Source: Candidatus Saccharimonadota bacterium (GTDB taxonomy: Bacteria; Patescibacteriota; Saccharimonadia; Saccharimonadales; Saccharimonadaceae). Taken from it: DNA of 19,359 nt. The DNA is taken from assembly GCA_017964115.1 (NCBI GenBank), contig JAGCSL010000095.1, forward strand, positions 1-19,359. Direction: 5' to 3'. Within the stretch, counting starts at the first letter, position 1, and each line of letters starts with the position of its first letter. This document shows positions 14,189 through 19,359 of the stretch, one piece after another. Under the pieces are notes generated by a model. It was given only the letters and a program-made list of their open reading frames with translations. It was not told the DNA's origin and made no database searches. Both the position numbers and the translations under genes were made by a program.

Positions 14189-14217
14189 AATTGCCTCGTT
14201 TTTATATTACAAAAATC

Positions 14218-14246
14218 ATTATAAGCACTATATATAGCGTAGTCAA
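14218..14246 (-). promoter_or_regulatory. Promoter of the NRDD-like gene with NrdR boxes
   Basis: Minus strand TTGACT (14246-14241), 17-nt spacer, TATAAT (14223-14218). NrdR-like box 1, 14225-14240, fills the spacer, so bound repressor would block RNA polymerase. Start point near 14211; leader about 22 nt with GAGG SD. Confidence 0.75.
14225..14240. promoter_or_regulatory. NrdR-box-like palindrome 1
   Basis: GCACTATATATAGCGT contains the palindrome CTATATATAG and matches the acaCTATATaTAGtgt-type NrdR consensus. It lies exactly between the -35 and -10 of the minus-strand gene. Confidence 0.75.
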
Positions 14247-14257
14247 CACTCATTTTT

Positions 14258-14273
14258 GCGCTATATCTAGCGT
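14258..14273. promoter_or_regulatory. NrdR-box-like palindrome 2
   Basis: GCGCTATATCTAGCGT matches box 1 at 14 of 16 positions. Centre spacing is 33 bp, about three helical turns, as is usual for paired NrdR boxes. Confidence 0.75.
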
Positions 14274-14337
14274 TTATGTTAATTTTACAACGTTTATTCT
14301 TTAGCGCATTTTTAGCCCAAAGTTTCGCAACTATATT

Positions 14338-14365
14338 TTGACAAACACAAGAAAAATGTTAAAAT
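14338..14365 (+). promoter_or_regulatory. Promoter of the 14410 gene
   Basis: TTGACA (14338-14343), 16-nt spacer, TG-T-TAAAAT (-10 at 14360-14365). Start point near 14372; leader about 38 nt with strong SD. Confidence 0.75.
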
Positions 14366-14409
14366 AATAACAGCACTTTTATCGCACTTTAGAATAGGAG
14401 GTTTTCTCC

Positions 14410-14859
14410 ATGAAGTTAAATGAAAACGACATTCTCGTCCCAGTTTTATCTGGCCCAAACAAACAAAAGCTGGAACGAGCAATCAACGCGCTTGCAGAGG
14501 CAAAGAAAGTCGAAGAAGATTTCTATGCGAATGCTGCCGCCAGGGGCGAGCACCCCACTTGCATTACAGGCAATGATTACGAATATCAAAGCGTAGTCCT
14601 AATGCGGACATATCTGCGTTGGTCTCTCAAAGGACGTATCTTTAGATATAGTATTCATGAGCCTGCAAAACGAATCGCCAAATTGAAGGATGGCTACGCA
14701 GTTGAATTTAGTCATCACAATCAATACGCCCGCATCCTCAAAGCATCTTCGGGAGTCGTCTTCACGTTAGAGCCAGACACAAGTTATGACTTCCGCATCG
14801 TGTACAACCCCGACACCAAAGTTGGGCATCTCTCTATGCTTGGTAAAAGTGCTATATAA
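14410..14859 (+). CDS. Hypothetical soluble protein, 149 aa
   Basis: Family not recognised. No signal peptide or membrane helix. Residues 20-50 look helical (LERAINALAEAKKVEEDFYANAA); the second half (about 85-149) is beta-strand-like, with alternating hydrophobics (DGYAVEFSHHNQYARILKAS; GVVFTLEPDTSYDFRIVYN). One Cys (about residue 54). Start set by SD AGGAGGT (14396-14402), seven bases before the ATG. Monocistronic: own consensus promoter and hairpin terminator. It belongs to the same expression class as the genes at 1035, 1929 and 12412, with no visible sequence similarity between them. Confidence 0.8.
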   Translation: MKLNENDILVPVLSGPNKQKLERAINALAEAKKVEEDFYANAAARGEHPTCITGNDYEYQSVVLMRTYLRWSLKGRIFRYSIHEPAKRIAKLKDGYAVEFSHHNQYARILKASSGVVFTLEPDTSYDFRIVYNPDTKVGHLSMLGKSAI

Positions 14860-14865
14860 CCAAGC

Positions 14866-14898
14866 GGCCGCCGGTTTTTCTCATCGACGGCCCTTTTT
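14866..14898 (+). terminator. Intrinsic terminator of the 14410 gene
   Basis: GGCCGCCG (14866-14873) pairs with CGACGGCC (14885-14892) with one C/A mismatch, followed by CTTTTT. No T tract on the other strand, so it does not serve the convergent ABC operon. Confidence 0.75.
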
Positions 14899-14904
14899 CT
14901 ATCC

Positions 14905-15552
14905 TTAACTCAATTTTCCCTTCCTTAAACGTAATATCTTATCCGCATGACCTGCCACTTGCTTGCTATGCGTGACAATAATAACAATTTTCTTTTCTTT
15001 ATGTGCTAAATCTTTAAACAAATCGATAATCTTTTCTTCCGTATCTTCATCTAAATTGCCCGTTGGCTCATCCGCAACAATAATCGGCGAATTTGACGCA
15101 ATTGCCCGCGCAATTGCTACACGCTGTTGCTGTCCGCCAGATAATTTTCCAATCAGACGATTCCCCTCCTCTTCCGACAAGCCAACTTGTTTCAGATATT
15201 TGTTAGCGTCGACTTTTCGGTTGTCGAAGTCAATCGCTATTTCAACATTTTCTTTCGCAGTCATATATTTTATAAGGTTATACGATTGAAAAACTATGTT
15301 GACATATTTTAAACGAAACGCCGAACCTCCAATTTTGCGTAAACTTTTATCGTTATACTTAATATCACCTTCCTGTAGCTTATCTAAAGCCGATATTAAG
15401 GACAGAAATGTTGTCTTACCAGAGCCGCTTTCCCCCACGATCGCATACATCTTTCCCGCCTTAAACTCCGCATTCACATCTCTCAATACTTTTTGCTCGC
15501 CCGAAGCGTTCATGTAGCTATAAGATACATTTTCAACTTTTAAAGTATTCAT
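14905..15552 (-). CDS. ABC transporter ATP-binding protein, MacB/LolD-type, 215 aa
   Basis: Cytoplasmic ATPase that drives the adjacent permease. Seen: Walker A GESGSGKTT (residues 37-45), Q-loop VNIVFQSYNL (about 82-91), signature LSGGQQQRVAIARA (about 138-151), Walker B PIIVADEPTGNLD (about 155-167) and switch His VTHSK. Single-domain subunit of 215 aa with DEPTGNLD, typical of the MacB/LolD subfamily of mechanotransmitters. It starts three bases after the permease stop and ends the minus-strand operon. Likely co-regulated with the two-component genes upstream. Confidence 0.95.
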   Translation of the reverse strand: MNTLKVENVSYSYMNASGEQKVLRDVNAEFKAGKMYAIVGESGSGKTTFLSLISALDKLQEGDIKYNDKSLRKIGGSAFRLKYVNIVFQSYNLIKYMTAKENVEIAIDFDNRKVDANKYLKQVGLSEEEGNRLIGKLSGGQQQRVAIARAIASNSPIIVADEPTGNLDEDTEEKIIDLFKDLAHKEKKIVIIVTHSKQVAGHADKILRLRKGKLS

Positions 15553-15555
15553 TTT

Positions 15556-17061
15556 TTACTCCTTCCCCGCTAAGATTTCTTTTGGCTGATAACGCAGCAC
15601 ATTGATTGAAGGCAATATTAAAGCCAATATAATTACCAAATATCCCGTCACAAATAAGAGCAAGAAGTCTATTGGCGTCGCGTTAATATCCAGCTCAACA
15701 TTCTGCGTGCGATTCGCCGCTAAACGTTGTTTCATATTTCGACCATTGCTAGCATCATCACTCGGCATTTCCGGTAGCGTGGAGCCATTATTTGAACCGC
15801 CCATTTGCGTACCAGGTCTACCAAAATTTCGTTCTGACTGCTGTGCGCTTGAAGCTATCTGCGATTCCAAAATACTTTGTCCCATGCCTTTTGCTAAGAA
15901 AGTGCCAGATAGTGACGCCAATATAAATCCTAGAGTACCAACCACCAAGAGTTCCGTTGCAATCTGCCCGATAATATTTCTCTTGTGTGCACCTAGTGAT
16001 AATAAGACACCCATTTCATAACGACGATCTTTTACATTTATCGTCACAATCAAAGTAATAATAATAATCGCTGCCACAATCACAATAATCAGGATTGTCG
16101 TCGCAAAACTTCCTACGCTCTCAATCGAACCAGACATCGCGTCATATTCGCTCGTATCAACGGCAATTTTCAATTTGTTTTCACTTAATTCTTTAAAGTC
16201 AGCATTTATCTTTTCGACAAATTCGTTCGCCTTTTCCGAATTAATCATGTAATAGTTAACGTTACTTACGTTATATTTTCCATCGTTATAGTCATCTGAA
16301 CTTAAGAATTTTGCTGCCGTTTCCGTATTCATGTAAATCGCATTCGCATTGGCGCGTTCATCGGAATTATCATAAATACCGATTACTTCCAGTTCTACTG
16401 TCTTTTCCGTATAGACATTTTTGATCTTGAATTTATCACCAACCTTTAGGCTGTTTAATTCTGCAAACTCATAAGAAATCATTGCTTTATCGGTCGAGTC
16501 CTCATCAAAGTACGTACCGTCTTTAATCTTAAATGACTCATTTTGTACACCTGAAATATATGCATAAGCGCTTATGCCAGAAATCGTAATATCTTTATCG
16601 AGTTTACTTTCGCTAGAAGATTCAGAACGCATCCTGTCGCCAGGGCCACCTGGCATTCTATTATCATCCTCACTTTCTACTACTTCAAGATCCGCCGAAT
16701 TCGCCGAACTTGAAAGTTCATAAGAATAATCTTTTACATATTCCGAATATTCAGCGATTTTATTTGCCGTTTCAACCGTAACTGCTGGACGCACCATATT
16801 CTTAAACATTTCTTTACGGTTGGCGCCTTTCTCCATTTCTTCTTTCTGCGATTCACGAATTGCATCCATATCGGCTTGGATCGTCACCGTTCCTCCCAAT
16901 GTAGATTTCGCGTAATCCATTTGCGCTGCCACGGCCGTCTTAATTGTAATCGCCGCCAACACTAAATTTGCCATCATAAAGAAGATTAGCGTCAAAATTA
17001 TTGTTCGCCCCAGTTTTCGTCTAATCGACAGAAAACTCCTCTTTAGCATGTTTCTAAACAT
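15556..17061 (-). CDS. ABC transporter permease, MacB/FtsX-type, 501 aa
   Basis: Partner permease for the 14905 ATPase, probably an exporter or mechanotransmitter of lipids, peptides or toxins across the envelope. Topology fits MacB: one N-terminal membrane helix (about residues 16-46), a large extracytoplasmic domain (about 47-315), then three C-terminal helices, with the cytoplasmic motif RYEMGVLLSLGAHKRNI between the second and third. A hydrophilic Ser/Asn/Gln/Met/Gly-rich insert (about 60 residues, AQQSERNFGRPGTQMGGSN...) lies in the loop before the last helix. Start chosen at ATG 17061, because AAGGA lies seven bases upstream; an in-frame TTG at 17103 would overlap the direct repeats at 17103-17124. 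Confidence 0.9.
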   Translation of the reverse strand: MFRNMLKRSFLSIRRKLGRTIILTLIFFMMANLVLAAITIKTAVAAQMDYAKSTLGGTVTIQADMDAIRESQKEEMEKGANRKEMFKNMVRPAVTVETANKIAEYSEYVKDYSYELSSSANSADLEVVESEDDNRMPGGPGDRMRSESSSESKLDKDITISGISAYAYISGVQNESFKIKDGTYFDEDSTDKAMISYEFAELNSLKVGDKFKIKNVYTEKTVELEVIGIYDNSDERANANAIYMNTETAAKFLSSDDYNDGKYNVSNVNYYMINSEKANEFVEKINADFKELSENKLKIAVDTSEYDAMSGSIESVGSFATTILIIVIVAAIIIITLIVTINVKDRRYEMGVLLSLGAHKRNIIGQIATELLVVGTLGFILASLSGTFLAKGMGQSILESQIASSAQQSERNFGRPGTQMGGSNNGSTLPEMPSDDASNGRNMKQRLAANRTQNVELDINATPIDFLLLFVTGYLVIILALILPSINVLRYQPKEILAGKE

Positions 17062-17101
17062 CCCGCTTTCCTTTCTATTATCTTTATCTAAGTATCGCGC
17101 C

Positions 17102-17124
17102 AAAGCTTAAAAGAAAGCTTAAAA
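17102..17124 (-). repeat. Tandem TTTTAAGCTT repeats upstream of the ABC permease operon
   Basis: Two exact 11-mers AAAGCTTAAAA on the plus strand (17102-17112, 17114-17124) with a 12-bp period; read on the minus strand, TTTTAAGCTT-TC-TTTTAAGCTT. They overlap the histidine kinase stop codon and lie about 40-60 bp before the permease ATG. Related repeats lie before the response regulator gene. Confidence 0.75.
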
Positions 17125-18045
17125 TTCTAAAACAAAACTTGTAGTTTTTTTGTCAGATTCAGCGCTTATTTTCCAACCGTTCTGGTCAGCAACCGATTTT
17201 GCAATTGCTAAACCAAGCCCAGATCCTTCTGCAGTTTTATCTGTCTGGTAAAAACGATCAAATATTTTGCCAATTTTCTCTTTCGGAATTGTTTTGCCAT
17301 CATTAGTAACACGTAAATAATTGCCGTTTAACTCAATCTCAATTTTCTTCTTTGAATATTTCACCGCATTATCTAGTAAAATATCCAATATCTGCTCAAA
17401 GTCAGCCTTTACAATTTTTGCTTCGATTTTTTCTGGCAAATTCATGCTTAGTTTCTTTTCGTCAATTCGCGCCTCCATCAACTCCGCATGCTTCTTTACG
17501 ACTTTTACTAAATCGACGTTTTTCTTTTCTAGACTTGCGGTTCTACCATCCGTTCTTGCAAGCACCAACAAATCGTTCACTAACTTCCCCGCTCGATCAA
17601 GCTCTGAATCCACATTATTAGTCCACGGCTGCTCTGTCGTTCCGAGCGCCTCAAAATTCGCTCGCGCCGCCGCAATTGGCGTTTTTAATTCATGTGATGC
17701 ATTCGCAATAAATTCCCGCTGCTTATCATATGCATCTTTTACTGGCTTAATTGACTTCTCGGCATAATAATAGCTCGCAATAAACACTAACAACTCCGTC
17801 GCTATTGCCACCAACAACAACGTAATTCCAAGTCGTTCCAACCTTTGTTCGCGATCTCGTTTTATCTCTTCGTCAAACGCTTCACGCATTTCGCTCGACA
17901 TTTGCTCATGCTCATGCATCCGCGGCGGACGTTCTTTATTCGAAATCGCCGTTGCGGCAAAAATTGAACCAAACGAAATCGCCAAAATCAAAGTCGTAAA
18001 AATGACATTTGTTAAAATAAACTTATTACGTAATTTCTTAAACAT
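17119..18045 (-). CDS. Sensor histidine kinase, 308 aa
   Basis: Membrane sensor of a two-component system. Two helices (about 11-34 and 72-94) flank a short extracytoplasmic loop of about 37 residues, rich in charged residues with a MHEHEQM element. No HAMP linker is evident. Seen: H box ASHELKTPIAA with phospho-acceptor His118, N box DILLDNAVKYSKKK (about 218-231), and G box GSGLGLAIAKS (about 274-284). The start is one base after the response regulator stop (TAATATG). The short sensor loop is typical of kinases that sense through a neighbouring ABC transporter or detect cell-envelope stress. Regulator and transporter lie in the same orientation, supporting one signalling module. Confidence 0.93.
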   Translation of the reverse strand: MFKKLRNKFILTNVIFTTLILAISFGSIFAATAISNKERPPRMHEHEQMSSEMREAFDEEIKRDREQRLERLGITLLLVAIATELLVFIASYYYAEKSIKPVKDAYDKQREFIANASHELKTPIAAARANFEALGTTEQPWTNNVDSELDRAGKLVNDLLVLARTDGRTASLEKKNVDLVKVVKKHAELMEARIDEKKLSMNLPEKIEAKIVKADFEQILDILLDNAVKYSKKKIEIELNGNYLRVTNDGKTIPKEKIGKIFDRFYQTDKTAEGSGLGLAIAKSVADQNGWKISAESDKKTTSFVLEF

Positions 18046-18046
18046 A

Positions 18047-18706
18047 TTACGCTTCCACTATCTTATATCCAAATCCACGCACTGAGTTAATAGATGCCCG
18101 CGTTCCAATCTTTTTTAATAATTTGCGTAAACGCGAAACATAAACTTCAATGTAATTATCTTCGCCAAACGCTTCCCCTCCCCAAACCTTGTTTAGTAAG
18201 AAATCTTTCTTTACAATCTTTCCAGGCGTTTTTAGTAATTCATGAATAATACCAGCTTCTTTTGCTGTTAATGAAAAACCATTTAAACTTTTTTCGTTTA
18301 CATCATAAACTAAATTCAAGTATTTTACTTTTTCTTCTTTAATCTTTGCTGGGCGACGTAATAATGCCTTAATACGCGCCACTAATTCCGCCGTCTTAAA
18401 CGGCTTTGCAAGATAATCGTCTGCGCCTGCATCCAATCCATTTACTTTGTCTTCAACTTCCGATAATGCCGAAAGCACGATTACTGGCGTCGCAATTTTC
18501 TTCTCGCGCATACGACGCAAGATATCAATCCCAGACAACTTCGGCAACATTACGTCCAAAATCACTACATCATAAATCTCGTCTACGGCTTTGTTCAGTC
18601 CATCTTCACCGTCAAAAGCTAAATCGCAATCGATTTCTTCTTTACCTAAATTATGTTTTACGGCTTCCGCCAAGAATTTTTCATCTTCTACGTATAGAAC
18701 TCTCAT
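18047..18706 (-). CDS. Two-component response regulator, OmpR/PhoB family, 219 aa
   Basis: Cytoplasmic transcription factor phosphorylated by the kinase encoded just downstream. Receiver domain: Glu7/Asp8 acidic pair (YVEDEK), phospho-acceptor Asp51 (VVILDVMLP), conserved Lys in DDYLAKPFK near residue 101. C-terminal winged helix with the OmpR pattern (LNGFSLTAKEAGIIHELL...VWGGEAFGEDNYIEVYVSRLRKLL...SINSVRGFGYKIV). SD TAGGAG lies six bases before the ATG. TTTTAAGCTT-like direct repeats before the gene indicate autoregulation. Confidence 0.95.
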   Translation of the reverse strand: MRVLYVEDEKFLAEAVKHNLGKEEIDCDLAFDGEDGLNKAVDEIYDVVILDVMLPKLSGIDILRRMREKKIATPVIVLSALSEVEDKVNGLDAGADDYLAKPFKTAELVARIKALLRRPAKIKEEKVKYLNLVYDVNEKSLNGFSLTAKEAGIIHELLKTPGKIVKKDFLLNKVWGGEAFGEDNYIEVYVSRLRKLLKKIGTRASINSVRGFGYKIVEA

Positions 18707-18726
18707 ATTGATCTCCTATGTCCTTA

Positions 18727-18767
18727 TAATATCAATTTTAAGAGGCGAAGCTGAAAAAAGCTTAAAA
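18727..18767 (-). promoter_or_regulatory. Promoter of the response regulator with tandem repeats in the -35 region
   Basis: On the minus strand TTTTAAGCTT (18767-18758) and TTTTCAGCTT (18757-18748) form a 10-bp-period direct repeat. TATTAT (18732-18727) is the likely -10; its -35 window (18755-18750) falls inside the second repeat, as in PhoB-type class II promoters. Confidence 0.6.
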
Positions 18768-18786
18768 AACTCAAAGGCTCTTCTTT

Positions 18787-18815
18787 TTGCAAAAAAGACA
18801 AAAAAATTATATAAT
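18787..18815 (+). promoter_or_regulatory. Promoter of queA, leaderless
   Basis: TTGCAA (18787-18792), 17-nt spacer, TATAAT (18810-18815), eight bases before the ATG; no SD. Confidence 0.7.
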
Positions 18816-18823
18816 AGCAAAAC

Positions 18824-19359
18824 ATGTTAGTTTCTGATTATAATTACAATTTGCCTGAAGAAAACATCGCTATTCGCCCACCAAAAGTGCGCGGCACTAC
18901 TCGTCTACTTGCTCTCAATCGTCAGACTGGCGAAATTACCGATTCAAAATATGCTAATCTCACCGACTTTCTTCAGCCTGGCGACCTCATCATCCTCAAT
19001 GACACTCGCGTCATGCGTTCACGCGTCTTTACCGAATTACCCGATGGCCGCCCTCGTGAACTCGTCGTACTCGAAAAGCATGATGGCGAAATTGACCATG
19101 TCATGTATCGCGGCAAGCTCCATGCTGGCGACCAGCTCACTGTCAAAAACGTCGCTGACGACACCAAAACCAATGATATCGTCACTATCAAAGAAATTCT
19201 CGGCAACGGTACCGCAACCGTTACGGCTAATCGCGACTTAACAAAAATCGTCGCCGATTACGGCAACGTCCCACTTCCACCATATCTCCATCGCGATGCC
19301 GATCAAGACGACATTAAACGCTATCAAACCGTTTGGGCTAAAGAACTCGGTTCTGCTGC
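18824..19359 (+). CDS. queA: S-adenosylmethionine:tRNA ribosyltransferase-isomerase QueA, 3'-truncated
   Basis: Transfers the ribosyl moiety of S-adenosylmethionine to preQ1 in tRNA to make epoxyqueuosine. Translating from ATG 18824 gives 178 residues without a stop. Seen: YNLPEENIAIRPP near the start, TRLLALNRQTGEI, the QueA landmark LQPGDLIILNDTRVMRSRV, and near the end VPLPPYLHRDADQDDIKRYQTVWAKELGSAA. These match the order in QueA; about half of the protein (usual length 340-360 aa) lies beyond the window. Divergent from the two-component operon. Leaderless-type promoter. Confidence 0.93.
   Translation, partial: MLVSDYNYNLPEENIAIRPPKVRGTTRLLALNRQTGEITDSKYANLTDFLQPGDLIILNDTRVMRSRVFTELPDGRPRELVVLEKHDGEIDHVMYRGKLHAGDQLTVKNVADDTKTNDIVTIKEILGNGTATVTANRDLTKIVADYGNVPLPPYLHRDADQDDIKRYQTVWAKELGSA

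Noticed and set aside
17103..17103. TTG start for the ABC permease (515 aa)
   Set aside because: ATG 17061 has AAGGA seven bases upstream; the extra 14 residues precede the first helix and overlap the operator repeats.
1..19359. CRISPR arrays, insertion sequences or prophage genes
   Set aside because: No regularly spaced repeats, transposase motifs, terminal inverted repeats or phage structural genes were seen.

Overview
The window looks like a chromosomal segment of a Candidatus Saccharibacteria (TM7) or related Patescibacteria/CPR genome. The reasons are compact AT-leaning genes, a reduced type IV pilus ATPase/PilM cluster, leaderless housekeeping genes, a small PMM-like HAD protein and CYTH proteins. 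Several genes end in TGA, no gene needs TGA as sense, and the tRNA-Gly here has a UCC anticodon. The standard code therefore applies, not the UGA=Gly code of Gracilibacteria/Absconditabacteria. The taxon is inferred from gene content and style, not from a marker alignment.

Layout: the 3' part of tyrS (1-918). Two monocistronic genes of unknown function (1035-1595, 1929-2546), each with a strong sigma70-type promoter, strong Shine-Dalgarno and terminator; the second has a long structured leader. Then a mostly co-directional run: a PMM-like HAD protein (2713-3480), a membrane protein (3502-4023), tpiA (4059-4844) and a tail-anchored basic protein (4837-5619). Two tRNAs follow, His(GTG) and Gly(TCC), ending at a bidirectional terminator. 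On the minus strand is a five-gene type IV pilus operon, transcribed from pilM (11204) to pilB (5896), and upstream of it ychF.

From 12.4 kb: a small SD-led unknown gene (12412-12726), a CYTH plus nucleotidyltransferase fusion (12805-13749) convergent with a small NRDD-like gene (13742-14188) whose promoter carries two NrdR-box-like palindromes, and another SD-led unknown gene (14410-14859). A minus-strand module of response regulator, histidine kinase, MacB-like permease and ABC ATPase (18706 down to 14905) follows. The window ends inside queA (from 18824).

Two expression styles stand out. Core genes (3502 membrane gene, tpiA, pilM, ychF, CYTH gene, queA) have a -10 box ending only 6-8 nt before the ATG, which predicts leaderless mRNAs. 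The unknown single genes at 1035, 1929, 12412 and 14410 instead have leaders, purine-rich SDs and their own terminators. The two-component genes appear to control themselves and the adjacent ABC transporter through tandem TTTTAAGCTT repeats found before both units.
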